Virus record (IMG/VR): IMGVR_UViG_3300048921_000596
Coordinates: 1 to 24,732 of that record
Source of the DNA: a virus
Reading direction: 5' to 3' (one strand)
Length of the DNA: 24,732 bases
The number at the start of each line of letters is the position of its first letter. Position 1 is the stretch's first letter. A model generated the notes under the pieces. The model ran no database searches. It saw nothing but the letters and a program-made list of their open reading frames with translations, and was not told the DNA's origin. The translations under genes and the position numbers were made by a program. Shown here one piece after another: positions 6,867 to 15,119 of this stretch.

Positions 6867-7418
6867 TTACATACCATGACTCTGAGCAACACGAATGAAA
6901 CCATTCCACGCATTAAAATTCCATGCATCCCCTGCCATCAGCGGGCGTGCACCAGAACCTGACTGGCTTTCACCATACTCCCATGCTGCTCTGGACACAC
7001 TCTTATCTTTTGAATACTCGATCCACTGCTTAAAGCCTTGATATACATACTTTTTGCAATCATCAGTGGTACCACGGAATTCAGTGAAAGCATCCAGGTC
7101 ATTGCAGAGTGCAAAGCGGTTCCTTACTACAGCCGTCAATGCTCCTGGTGAGATACCCAAATCTCTTCTGTTAATGAAAATTCCAACTTCCTTGGAACAA
7201 GTTGAACTCCCGGTACATAAAAAAAAGGCTCTGATTTCCTGACGGAAAGCTAAGTCCAAAGCCATTTTTTCATAATGACCAAAGCTCTCAGGCATTTTCG
7301 GAAAAGAAGATGGTGCCAACACGGGTAACTTTGAAATAGCATCTTCATATTCGTCAGCTAAGGCGTGATGTGATAGCAAAACGAACGCTAACAATGCACT
7401 AAAGAATTTTTTTTTCAT
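6867..7418 (-). CDS. Secreted four-cysteine protein of unknown function
   Basis: A 183-residue protein with a clear Sec signal peptide: KKK n-region, hydrophobic core at residues 5-16, and an ALA cleavage site after residue 21. The mature part has Cys68, Cys74, Cys105 and Cys121, which could form two periplasmic disulfides, and a Trp-rich C-terminus. The ATG overlaps the hub gene's TGA (ATGA), so it is translationally coupled to a virion gene even though it looks like an exported host-modifying protein. Codons 2-4 form a run of nine A's. No lysozyme, lipobox or other domain was recognised. It could be a conversion factor acting in the periplasm or a superinfection-exclusion protein; neither is shown. 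Confidence 0.75.
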   Translation of the reverse strand: MKKKFFSALLAFVLLSHHALADEYEDAISKLPVLAPSSFPKMPESFGHYEKMALDLAFRQEIRAFFLCTGSSTCSKEVGIFINRRDLGISPGALTAVVRNRFALCNDLDAFTEFRGTTDDCKKYVYQGFKQWIEYSKDKSVSRAAWEYGESQSGSGARPLMAGDAWNFNAWNGFIRVAQSHGM

Positions 7419-8485
7419 CCTGCCCCTGCTGTTCTCAATATAGATGTTTGAGTTTGCAAATCAGCCGCGCCGCGCGCAAAGCACATCAAGTCCATATACC
7501 ACGGCTGGCCTCTGGTATCACCAGTATAATCGATAGCCTTAACGATATACACGCCATCAGCCGCAATACTTGCGGGTTGTTGCAGTGTTCCGTTCACCGA
7601 CAGGTTGCCGTTCGTATTCACTTCATCGGCACGGATGGGCAGTGCTTTAACCTCGTCCGCCGACAGACTCGCCCGGTAAACCGACGCCTGATCAATTTCC
7701 ACCAGCCCATTAAGCCTGATGTTTGGATTGATGAGACAGCGAACGTTGACGCCAGCACCCATAGTCTGCTGCGGCATCCCGATCAGGCCCGTATCGCTGT
7801 TTAACACAACCGCTTCATGAATATATTTATTGGTTGGCACCATCTGCGCCTGTCCATCTACCAGCTGCCAGGTCGCGCCGCTTTGCGCGGCCACGTTGTC
7901 CATAATATCGCGTGTGGACTGATAAATTACACGCCCGCGTGGGAATACGGTTGGCGGCATATCGCCGGTAATCCCCTGACTGACGCCGAACGGACTAAAG
8001 CTGTCCATGGCAGCAGCATGCACATCCGCGACCGTATAACCGGCTGCGAGGGTTTTAGACACAGTGGCATTCATAAATGCCTGATGTCCGTCGATTGCCT
8101 GAATCAGTACCCACGTATCTGTCGGGTTGTCGCGGCCGGTAATTGTAAAGCGGATGTCGCCACTGAAAATTTCGCCGAAGTTGGTGCCGCCCGTCTGGCC
8201 GACCTGATCGGCTGATAACTGGGTGACATTGCCCACCTGGCTGGCATCAACCGCCTGCGCCATACCGTCATAGCCTGCGATGATTTTTATCTTTGCAAAC
8301 TCCTTGCCCAGTATGCGCGAACTGGTGTCTTTAGACAGGTTATAGATCCTCACCATTGCCACGCGCGGCCAGCGCGTGTCTGTCCAGGTGATATTAAATA
8401 CGACCTTAAAATCACTGAGGCTGATGCCCTGCCCGTTTTCAGACAGGATCTGCAACTCGAAATGACGCATCCAGTTTTGTGACAT
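7415..8485 (-). CDS. Baseplate hub protein
   Basis: A 356-residue protein in the hub position (after Dit-like and plug genes), comparable to gp27-like hubs of small myoviruses. The start resembles this hub group: MRHFELQI, then SLSDFKVVFNITW and VRIYNLSKDT (about 47-56). The C-terminal part has GDTRGQPWYMDLMC, a typical end of the hub's last beta domain. It should sit at the end of the tail tube as a trimer and bind the spike. The usual next gene, the spike, is separated from it here by the accessory genes. No peptidoglycan hydrolase motif was seen; that activity sits in the tape measure. Confidence 0.82.
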   Translation of the reverse strand: MSQNWMRHFELQILSENGQGISLSDFKVVFNITWTDTRWPRVAMVRIYNLSKDTSSRILGKEFAKIKIIAGYDGMAQAVDASQVGNVTQLSADQVGQTGGTNFGEIFSGDIRFTITGRDNPTDTWVLIQAIDGHQAFMNATVSKTLAAGYTVADVHAAAMDSFSPFGVSQGITGDMPPTVFPRGRVIYQSTRDIMDNVAAQSGATWQLVDGQAQMVPTNKYIHEAVVLNSDTGLIGMPQQTMGAGVNVRCLINPNIRLNGLVEIDQASVYRASLSADEVKALPIRADEVNTNGNLSVNGTLQQPASIAADGVYIVKAIDYTGDTRGQPWYMDLMCFARGAADLQTQTSILRTAGAG

Positions 8486-8487
8486 GG

Positions 8488-8793
8488 TTACTCCGTGACG
8501 ACCAGTAAATGGCTTTTTATGCCCAGGTCGGTTTTGGATGGATAGTCCTGGCCCGGATCATCACAGACCACAACCAGGCCAAAGCCGAGATTAAGATAAG
8601 CGTATTGCGAAAGAAGGTTGGCCCCTGTCACCAGCGGAATATCTAAAACGACTGGCGAGCCGCTGGCGTCCATCAAATCGACAACCCATCCAGCGCTGTC
8701 GCGCCATAGAGAGCGGATTTGATAGCTCACCCCATTAATATCGGTGGTGAACTGCTGATTATCCGGAGAGAGCGGGATTTCGTTAGCCTGCAT
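8488..8793 (-). CDS. Baseplate plug protein, DUF6983-like
   Basis: A 101-residue beta-rich protein between Dit-like protein and hub. Features of the plug family are visible: the N-terminal NEIPLSPDNQQF segment, G-V-S-Y-Q-I-R-S-L-W, DLMDASG, and the end GFGLVVVCDD. In small cyanophage-type baseplates such a protein plugs the tube-hub channel. A one- to three-base spacing to the hub suggests co-translation. The family name is from memory of similar operons; the structural role is by analogy. Confidence 0.75.
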   Translation of the reverse strand: MQANEIPLSPDNQQFTTDINGVSYQIRSLWRDSAGWVVDLMDASGSPVVLDIPLVTGANLLSQYAYLNLGFGLVVVCDDPGQDYPSKTDLGIKSHLLVVTE

Positions 8794-8801
8794 TGCTCCC
8801 C

Positions 8802-9368
8802 CTAAAAGAGACCGGCTATAGAAGAAAGAAGCGACTGATTAACCGGCTTCGACGATTTAACACCAGAGTTCTGGACAGCGGACGTGCTGACGCCCTGACT
8901 CATATCAGCTTTGTCGGCCACTGAAATGGTTTTAGTGGACGTGATCAACACCTCACGCAACGTCAGCGTCGCTGATAAGACGTTTTCGGTCTGTTTATCA
9001 GTGATGACCTCCAGCACCTTGATCAGCATGTTGTTATAAATGCGCTTGCCTGTTGTGACGCTGAACGGCACCCGGCTGCGCTGCAGCGTCAGCAACTCGG
9101 CGTAAACCTCTTTGGGGCTCAGGCCAATACTGAGGCCAGTGGGCGACAGGTTGACCAAATCCAGCAGAGAACCGCCCCCGGCAAACCCCACCTCCATGAC
9201 AACCTCAGAAGGCCGGCGAAAAGCATGATCGGCTACCGGGGCTTTATCCTCGACCGGATGTTCAGTAATTTCCAGCGTGTCGCTGTGCTTTTCACTGACC
9301 ACCACGTCGGGGATCATCATCCCTATTTTGCGACTCTGCAGAGAAAACAGCGTTGATAAAATATCCAT
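8802..9368 (-). CDS. Dit-like baseplate protein
   Basis: A 188-residue protein just after the tape measure, sharing one base with it. Its pattern (SEKHSDTLEITEHPVEDKAPVADH at about 26-49, with RRPSEVVMEVGF following) is typical of Dit-like/LysM-like tail proteins that join the tube end to the hub. A TGKRIYNNMLIKVLEV segment (about 105-120) also matches this group. The C-terminal 45 residues are Ser- and Lys-rich and probably flexible. Position fits the order tape measure, Dit-like, plug, hub. No enzyme motif is visible. Confidence 0.8.
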   Translation of the reverse strand: MDILSTLFSLQSRKIGMMIPDVVVSEKHSDTLEITEHPVEDKAPVADHAFRRPSEVVMEVGFAGGGSLLDLVNLSPTGLSIGLSPKEVYAELLTLQRSRVPFSVTTGKRIYNNMLIKVLEVITDKQTENVLSATLTLREVLITSTKTISVADKADMSQGVSTSAVQNSGVKSSKPVNQSLLSSIAGLF

Positions 9369-11425
9369 TAACGCGGCCCCGTTGATAATGTCTGGCTTAA
9401 CCGTGAATTGACGGACGTCTGCTGATCAGCAACGGCTTTACCTGCCAGCGCCGGATCGGTAACACCATGGATATAAATGTTTGTTTCCTGGCTGACCTGG
9501 GCGCCGCCAGACGGCATGTTGCTCATCACGCGTGGAATGTAGTTGCGGGTTTCCTCCGGTAACAGTGCCATACCGTGCTTCTGCACGTTGCCGATCCCCC
9601 AGTTATAAGACGCCAGAGCTTTGCTGAGGTCGCCACCGTTGGATTTGAGCAACTGCGAAAGGTATTTAGCCGCGGCCTGTGCTGACTTCATCGGGTCGAA
9701 CGCTTCACCGTTCCGCAAACCCAAATCTCTGGCAGTACCGGGCATCAACTGGAAAAGCCCCTCTGCGCCAGCGCCAGACATAGCCATTGGGTCGCCAGAC
9801 GACTCCGCGATTGCCACGCTGCGCAGCAAACCTTCGGGCAGTCGGTATAGCTGCTCAAGGCGCTGTAAGGCCGGTTGCATCCAGCCGAGCAAAGCCGCGC
9901 CCGCTTTCGTAGGCTTTGGTCTGTTCATCAAGGGAAACTGGGCAGAACGGATTGAATCCATCGCAGCTTGCTGCATTGGTGTCATTGCCATTCCCGAGAA
10001 TGAATTACCTGAAACACCAGCCCACCAGGAATAAGCCTGATTCAGAAGGCCGTCAGCTTTCCCAAGCAGACCGCCAGTGCTACCCTGATTCTGATTCATA
10101 CGGTCAACAAGATATTGCCCGACGCTTTTACCCTGGCTTTTTGCTTCTTCCTGCGTTTTCCCGATTTTGTCCCAGGCGCTGACTGCCGCTATGGCTGCAA
10201 GTAAGGGTGAAAATCCTTTGCTGACCCGGGCAATTCCGGTGAGCATCCGCAAAGCCCAGCTACCGGCAACAAACACCGCCAGCACCTCGAAAGCATTTTG
10301 CAGGCCACCCACGCCGCCCGTCATATCCAGCAAAGTTTCTTTTATCCATTTCATCGCTGAAATGGCTTTATTAATCGATGGCTCCCACTGGCTCCAGTCG
10401 ATAAGGCTTTTGCCGCCTTCCTTCCAGACTTTGTAATCGTCATACAGCGCAAAGATAGCCAGGCCCAGCGCGGTGACAATCCCGACTGGCGACGTCAGAA
10501 AGGCGGTGTTCAGCAGTCGCCAGGCAACCATCAGCGCACCGAATATCTCAATGAGCTGGCGCGTGCTCTTGTCCAGCGTGTTCCACCAGTCCCGGATGTC
10601 GCCCGCCGCCTCGATGAGCCGGAATACGACCTTCCCGACAGAATCAGCCAGCCAGAGGATGATTTTTATCCCGCCTGTTAGTGCAGCCTCGATTTTGGGG
10701 AAGTTATCGATGATCTGTTTGCGAAGATTATCAATGGAGCCGGCCAGGCCCTCACTTAAGCTGGAACCGATTTTATCCCGGGCCATCGATGCCATCTGAC
10801 CGAACGAACGCAGTGACGTCATGAAGCGGTTAGAACTGACAGCAGCCTGATCCGCATTGAAGCCGATCGCCTTCGCCATCTGTGCATACTGCGCACTGAA
10901 CTGGCCCACGCCACGGCGCATGGCCAGCAACGTATTTTCATCAATGCCCAGCATCTGGGCATACTGGTTCGCCCGGTAATAAGGCATGTTGCGTAGCTTG
11001 TCGCCCACGCCCGTGAAAATGCTGGCCATATCGCGCATATTGCCGCTGGCATCGCGGGTCTGCACGCCGAGACGATTGAGAAACCCCTCAGCGCCAGGGC
11101 TGTTACGCATGAAGCGCGCCAGGCTCTCCAGCGATGACCGGGCACCCTCTGCGGTACCGCCCAGCTGTGAAACGGCATAGCCAATCTGCTGTATACCGGC
11201 GACCGTTGCGCCTGTGCGTTGCGAGGACCAGTAAAGCTGATCGAGGCCGCTGGCAATCTTAGCTGTATAGGCGAGAATGGAGAGCGCCGCCCCTTCTACG
11301 GCCGCGCCCATTTTTACAACCTGCAGCGTGGTACCGGCCACAACGGCATTAAATTTACGTGAACCTGCCTCATCGACCTGAAAGCCCAGGCTGACCAGGA
11401 AATCCTTAATGGTTTCGGCATTCAT
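9368..11425 (-). CDS. Tape measure protein with lytic transglycosylase domain
   Basis: A 685-residue protein that sets tail length and is injected with DNA. Residues 1-300 are helical with low-complexity tail-tape character, and hydrophobic spans lie near 290-335 and 385-410. Residues 523-632 form an SLT (soluble lytic transglycosylase) domain: AIAESSGDP with catalytic Glu541, then GLFQLMPGTARDLGL and ASYNWGIGNVQKHG. Such domains cut peptidoglycan locally during DNA entry. At about 1.5 angstrom per residue the tail would be near 100 nm, if the fused domain counts. The ATG overlaps the TGA of the short upstream frame (ATGA). The family call is firm. Confidence 0.93.
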   Translation of the reverse strand: MNAETIKDFLVSLGFQVDEAGSRKFNAVVAGTTLQVVKMGAAVEGAALSILAYTAKIASGLDQLYWSSQRTGATVAGIQQIGYAVSQLGGTAEGARSSLESLARFMRNSPGAEGFLNRLGVQTRDASGNMRDMASIFTGVGDKLRNMPYYRANQYAQMLGIDENTLLAMRRGVGQFSAQYAQMAKAIGFNADQAAVSSNRFMTSLRSFGQMASMARDKIGSSLSEGLAGSIDNLRKQIIDNFPKIEAALTGGIKIILWLADSVGKVVFRLIEAAGDIRDWWNTLDKSTRQLIEIFGALMVAWRLLNTAFLTSPVGIVTALGLAIFALYDDYKVWKEGGKSLIDWSQWEPSINKAISAMKWIKETLLDMTGGVGGLQNAFEVLAVFVAGSWALRMLTGIARVSKGFSPLLAAIAAVSAWDKIGKTQEEAKSQGKSVGQYLVDRMNQNQGSTGGLLGKADGLLNQAYSWWAGVSGNSFSGMAMTPMQQAAMDSIRSAQFPLMNRPKPTKAGAALLGWMQPALQRLEQLYRLPEGLLRSVAIAESSGDPMAMSGAGAEGLFQLMPGTARDLGLRNGEAFDPMKSAQAAAKYLSQLLKSNGGDLSKALASYNWGIGNVQKHGMALLPEETRNYIPRVMSNMPSGGAQVSQETNIYIHGVTDPALAGKAVADQQTSVNSRLSQTLSTGPR

Positions 11426-11571
11426 TGGTTTTGTAGCTCCCAGCGGCGGATCCGCGCGTTGTTATCGGCTTTGAGGTCCAGCCAGTCATTCATGCGGGCA
11501 ATGTCGGCCAGATCCACAGCGCCGTTTTTAAGGTCCGAATAACTGATGTACCCGGCATCAACCGGGCGCAT
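11422..11571 (-). CDS. Short tail-assembly frame, DUF6889-like, possibly read by -1 frameshift
   Basis: A 49-residue frame begins with MRPVDAGYISYSDL and continues with VDLADIARMNDWLDL, a pattern I associate with the DUF6889 family of short phage proteins in this position. It fills the gap between the tail chaperone and the tape measure and ends in an ATGA overlap with the latter. The frame stays open upstream of its ATG through the chaperone's 3' end (TLDTLPDGEDYL precedes the ATG), lying -1 to the chaperone frame. It may therefore be the T part of a G/GT-type fusion as well as, or instead of, a separate gene. No strong ribosome-binding site precedes the ATG. Confidence 0.65.
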   Translation of the reverse strand: MRPVDAGYISYSDLKNGAVDLADIARMNDWLDLKADNNARIRRWELQNQ

Positions 11572-11606
11572 CAGGTAATCTTCACCATCAGGAAGCGTGT
11601 CGAGCG

Positions 11607-12059
11607 TCAGACCGCTGGCGGGGGCGGCGTCTCTTTGTCGGGGAGTGCGGGCAAAAAATTTCCCAGGCTGTCGCCCACCACGCGACCAACCATCTGCAGC
11701 ATGCTCAGCAAATCGATGTCGTCGAACATCAGTTCATTCTGGCGCGCGACCGGCACCCATGAATTTTTGTCCTGACGGCGTGAGACGACTGCCAGACACG
11801 GAAAAATAATCGCGTTGGTGTCTTCTTCGCTGAGTGATGCCAGTTGGTCGGCTACTTTGGGGAGAACTTTTTCAAAAATCGCGCTGTAAGATTCAGGATC
11901 GGCGGCGGTACCGCCCTTCTTAGGAATCATGTCGCGAATACTGCCATATTCAGCCAGGAGCCCCGCCAGCACAGGAAGCAATTTTCGGGATACTTTCAGC
12001 TGATCGAAAACGCTGAGTTTCGAGGTACGGTAGTCGATGCCTTTGATCTGAAATTCCAT
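11607..12059 (-). CDS. Tail assembly chaperone
   Basis: A 150-residue, mostly helical protein between tube and tape measure, where tail assembly chaperones lie. The start (MEFQIKGIDYRTSKLSVFDQL) followed by helices with RKLLPVLAGLL is typical of the tail-chaperone family of DUF3383/DUF3277 phages. The C-terminus ends in a Pro run (TPPPPAV) encoded by a C-rich stretch. It should coat the tape measure during tube assembly and not be in the virion. A downstream -1 frame with family-like sequence begins at the same place, so an extended form is possible. Confidence 0.82.
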   Translation of the reverse strand: MEFQIKGIDYRTSKLSVFDQLKVSRKLLPVLAGLLAEYGSIRDMIPKKGGTAADPESYSAIFEKVLPKVADQLASLSEEDTNAIIFPCLAVVSRRQDKNSWVPVARQNELMFDDIDLLSMLQMVGRVVGDSLGNFLPALPDKETPPPPAV

Positions 12060-12062
12060 CTG

Positions 12063-12503
12063 TTAATACTCCCCGAGCAGTTCATCAATTTTGATGCAGT
12101 CAAATACCCAGGCGACAATGCCCGCTACTTTCGGATTGCTGAAATCCGGCTGTTTCTGGAATGCACACCCGCGTGCAGTTACCAGGTCACCCGATGCTGT
12201 GTTACGCACCACAATTACGTTGTTGCCCCAGAGCGTTGAGGAAAGGCTCTGGGCGTTGTACATGATTGACAGCTTTTTATTGAGCGGGGATGTTTTCAGC
12301 AGGTTAACGGTGACGGTACCGGCTTTGCCTGCATGCAGGCTGTGCATGCCTTCACCGTCCGCACCTGTTGTCATGGTGTTTTTTGCCTCTGACATGGCGA
12401 CTACAATCCCCTCATCGGAGTTCGCAGAGCCATAACCCAGGTCAAGCGCGCCGGATGGCCCGGTAAGGGACGCCGTGACGTCCATAAATGAATAAGTAGG
12501 CAT
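12063..12503 (-). CDS. Tail tube protein, DUF3277
   Basis: A 146-residue protein directly after the sheath gene, matching the DUF3277 tail tube family: the N-terminal TYSFMDVTASLTGPSG, then G-S-A-N-S-D-E-G-I, and a DGEGMHSLHAGKAGTVTVNL block (about 49-68). It should stack as hexamer rings forming the inner tube through which DNA passes. Size and position are as expected. It ends three bases before the chaperone ATG. Confidence 0.9.
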   Translation of the reverse strand: MPTYSFMDVTASLTGPSGALDLGYGSANSDEGIVVAMSEAKNTMTTGADGEGMHSLHAGKAGTVTVNLLKTSPLNKKLSIMYNAQSLSSTLWGNNVIVVRNTASGDLVTARGCAFQKQPDFSNPKVAGIVAWVFDCIKIDELLGEY

Positions 12504-12513
12504 CAGTTTCCCC

Positions 12514-13659
12514 TTAGCGCACTACGTTGATCATGACGTCGCCATAATGAATGGCACCGGCCAGCTTACAGGCCACCTGAACAGGCGGCGCTTTTCGCTT
12601 CTGACGGTCTGCCTGTGCCTGCTGGGCCATTGGCTGAATGTAGGCGTAATAGCCTTTAGTCAGCGTATCGCCGGACGACAGTTCGCCCAGCGGGCCACCC
12701 GTCCAGACACCGGGCGCAATCAGGCCATTGGTTACCGCCTGGTCCATCGAATCCTCCACGTTTGCGAGCAAGCGGGTACCGCCAGCGTCGGTCTGTGGGA
12801 TTTTGTTCAGGGAGGTATAGAGCAGGTTGAAATAGTTGGTCTGAACATAGTTCTGCAGCCAGTCCAGGCCGTGGCGCTCGTCGAAGAAATCGCCGTTTGC
12901 CATTACACCCTGCTGCAGAATCGCAGTGTCGTTGGCGTAATACACAAACACGTTACCGTTACTGGCATCGATGGCGGCGGCTTGCGGGCTGGTCAGCACC
13001 TCATAGGTGATGCCAGGCTCCTGTTTGAATTTCAGCGTAATGGCGGTATTAAAGCCGTTAAAATTGACGGTAAAGCCCCGGCCAAACGCAGATATCGCCG
13101 CATATTTGCTGGTTGAACTGTACTGCCAGAACGTGCGGCCAAAGCTGCCCGCCTTCAGTTTGTAGCCGATATGCGACGTATCGCCCGTAATGAGCACTTT
13201 CGGATCGGACGTGGACACCGCCAGGATGCGGCTGACGCTGGCACCCTGAACCGCTGCGGCCACACTCAGTAAATCAGAATCCTGCAAATTCGCGCTGTCA
13301 GCAATTGCCAGACCATACCAACTGTTAAACTGCAGGGCGGCGTTTACGGCCTGCAGCATGGTTTCGGCTGGTCCCGCCTCAGAAGATTTGAGCGTTTTAG
13401 CCCAGCGACCGATATAAACCTGCGTTGGCGCGGGCGACTGTGAGAAATAGACCAGCGCCGCCTGATACTCCGGGCTGTCAGTACCGAAATCGCTACCGAT
13501 ATCAGAGGATGAAGTGTAAAGGCGGATTCGCTCGGACACAGGGATAACCGTTGATGTGCCGAGAATGAGCAGCGATCCAAAGTTGCGCCCCGTTGCCGCC
13601 GTTGGCGACAGCAGCACATCAACGTTGACCACGTTGGATACAGGTAATCCCTGTGACAT
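12514..13659 (-). CDS. Contractile tail sheath, DUF3383
   Basis: A 381-residue protein of the DUF3383 family, the sheath of a group of small myoviruses. Features: the start LPVSNVVNVDVLLSPTAA, the GSLLILGTS strand, Y-F-S-Q-S-PAPTQVYIGRW (about 69-84), and a late D-G-L-D-W-L-Q-N-Y-V like segment (HGLDWLQNYVQTNYFN, about 262-277). Subunits assemble around the tube and contract to drive it through the envelope. Its presence is the main evidence that the phage is a myovirus, not a siphovirus. It lies between tail terminator and tube, the normal order. Confidence 0.92.
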   Translation of the reverse strand: MSQGLPVSNVVNVDVLLSPTAATGRNFGSLLILGTSTVIPVSERIRLYTSSSDIGSDFGTDSPEYQAALVYFSQSPAPTQVYIGRWAKTLKSSEAGPAETMLQAVNAALQFNSWYGLAIADSANLQDSDLLSVAAAVQGASVSRILAVSTSDPKVLITGDTSHIGYKLKAGSFGRTFWQYSSTSKYAAISAFGRGFTVNFNGFNTAITLKFKQEPGITYEVLTSPQAAAIDASNGNVFVYYANDTAILQQGVMANGDFFDERHGLDWLQNYVQTNYFNLLYTSLNKIPQTDAGGTRLLANVEDSMDQAVTNGLIAPGVWTGGPLGELSSGDTLTKGYYAYIQPMAQQAQADRQKRKAPPVQVACKLAGAIHYGDVMINVVR

Positions 13660-13662
13660 AGG

Positions 13663-14208
13663 TTACTCTCCGAAGATTGAAATTTGTCCGTTGATGAGGC
13701 TTTTAACACCATAATCGCGGATCACTTTACGGCGCATGCGCACGGTGACGTCGTAGCGACGCACCCACTGTTTGTTGATGAGTTCGGGGAATGATGAAAC
13801 GGGACTGGCATCAAAAAATGACAATCCGATGCTGTTTAGCTCTGCGTTGTTCTGGGGGATCTGCATGCCATCGCGAAACAGGGTGGCAATTTGCTGGCTC
13901 GACGGACCATAAAAAGAAGCCATACATTCGACAATTTCATGGCGCCACATCTGGGCATCGTCTTCCGACTGCTGCACAAACGCCGGTGAATCATCCCCGG
14001 TAAAGCCGGTGATCCCGAATCCGCACCAGTTGACCTCCTGTGCAGGCATTGCCGCCTGAACTGGCGTCCAGCGCGGTCGCACCATCCCGTCAGGAAGGCT
14101 ACAAAGCGCTTTAACCCATCGGCTGAGCAGACGTTCAAGCGTTTCATCGTAAGCCTGTGGCGCGCTGACAGGCATCAGATACCCCGCCTGCGTGCTGTCA
14201 TTACTCAT
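13663..14208 (-). CDS. Neck/tail terminator protein (LIC12616-like)
   Basis: A 181-residue protein. The start at 14208 (MSNDST) was chosen because it overlaps the upstream stop by 8 bases; the open frame runs further but only as shadow. Position just before the sheath suits a tail terminator, and the segments RWVKALCSLPDGMVRPRW, VNWCGFGI and RYDVTVRMRRKVIRDYG (C-terminal) resemble the LIC12616 group of neck terminators. It would cap the completed tube/sheath and join it to the head. Family assignment is from memory of pattern and gene order. Confidence 0.72.
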   Translation of the reverse strand: MSNDSTQAGYLMPVSAPQAYDETLERLLSRWVKALCSLPDGMVRPRWTPVQAAMPAQEVNWCGFGITGFTGDDSPAFVQQSEDDAQMWRHEIVECMASFYGPSSQQIATLFRDGMQIPQNNAELNSIGLSFFDASPVSSFPELINKQWVRRYDVTVRMRRKVIRDYGVKSLINGQISIFGE

Positions 14209-14584
14209 TTGCGCCACCGTCAAACGGCTGTAGCTCACAGTGAGCCTGAACAAAACCGGCGCCATAGCGCGGATACGGATCCACGAAGGTGACACGATAA
14301 TCTGCGCCAGCGTATTCAACGATATCCGCATCCAGCGCAGTTTTACCGCTGATTAACCGGGTCGGGGTGATGACAAGAATTGCACCGGCAATAACCTGGC
14401 CAGCTTCCATTCGCCTGGCCTCCAGGGAACGGTCAACCGTCACCACGCCAGCAAACTGCTGTCGTGTGACCTCATTTGACGCCATCCCGTCCGCATCGAC
14501 CGTCTGGGCGTTACGGCGGTACCATAATTCTGTGTCGCAAAACTCCGGCGACATCAGCACATCGGAAACATCAAGAGTTGGCAT
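14201..14584 (-). CDS. Probable head-closure (stopper) protein
   Basis: A 127-residue beta-rich protein between adaptor/tail-completion and tail terminator. The pattern TELWYRR, F-A-G-V-V-T-V-D-R, G-A-I-L-V-I-T-P-T-R-L-I and DIVEYAGADYRVTFVDPYPRYGAG (about 87-110) resembles small SPP1 gp16-type stoppers that close the portal channel and hold DNA. Start 14584 gives a 14-base overlap with the upstream gene. The fold is inferred from strand pattern and location, not from a clear family motif. Confidence 0.65.
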   Translation of the reverse strand: MPTLDVSDVLMSPEFCDTELWYRRNAQTVDADGMASNEVTRQQFAGVVTVDRSLEARRMEAGQVIAGAILVITPTRLISGKTALDADIVEYAGADYRVTFVDPYPRYGAGFVQAHCELQPFDGGANE

Positions 14585-15119
14585 TTTTAGCCCTCACGAC
14601 TGAGGTAATGGCGCGCCGGTACTGGCCAGTATCAATAAGCGGTCGAGCATTGGCATTATCCGGCGCAGCCCCGGCAGCACGGCGTTCCAGTTCGAGCGCT
14701 GCACCTTTACGCCCGCGACTCGCCCTGGCGGCAAGCGTGGATTCCGCCAGCGGCGTGAAGTTGGTGATTGTGATGTAGCGCTTTACACCGTTTGCAGCTA
14801 AAATCCCGGCACGGTTCAGGGCCAGATCAGCAGCCGCTGCGTTACCGCTGAGCGCAGCCTGTGCCGCTGCGCGCAGTTCCGGAGTAGTCTGGTCCTGAAC
14901 AGAGCGCGCGCCCGGCACAAGATGAGGGCGCGCCGGTATGTTTTGCTTAGGCGAACCGTTTTCGTTGATGTAGCCGATCCCGGCATTGCCGAATGACACA
15001 TCATCACGCTCGCTTTTTTCTTCCGGAATGCCCACCAGCACATCTTTATCAGCGATGGACTTAAGCGCGGCAAGAATGGCAGCAGCGTTATCGCTGCGAA
15101 TGGTGAGCCCCGATTTCAT
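14571..15119 (-). CDS. Probable tail-completion protein
   Basis: A 182-residue protein; the ATG at 15119 forms an ATGA overlap with the DUF4054 stop. A longer start 42 bases upstream is not needed. It has the virion-morphogenesis look: an N-terminal strand/helix segment, [14 protein letters not shown], an [10 protein letters not shown] motif and PARPHLVPG (about 63-71). The region with G[12 protein letters not shown] is shared by phage neck/tail-completion proteins (HK97 gp10-like group). The C-terminus has [17 protein letters not shown], also typical. It should link the neck to the tail. Confidence 0.75.
   Translation of the reverse strand: MKSGLTIRSDNAAAILAALKSIADKDVLVGIPEEKSERDDVSFGNAGIGYINENGSPKQNIPARPHLVPGARSVQDQTTPELRAAAQAALSGNAAAADLALNRAGILAANGVKRYITITNFTPLAESTLAARASRGRKGAALELERRAAGAAPDNANARPLIDTGQYRRAITSVVRAKNANS

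Noticed and set aside
9621-10034. 137-codon plus-strand frame inside the tape measure gene
   Set aside because: Lies opposite a firm SLT-domain coding region, has no ribosome-binding site and no recognisable sequence; a shadow of minus-strand codon use.
12547-13116. 189-codon plus-strand frame inside the sheath gene
   Set aside because: Fully antisense to the DUF3383 sheath, with composition expected of a mirror frame and no start signal.
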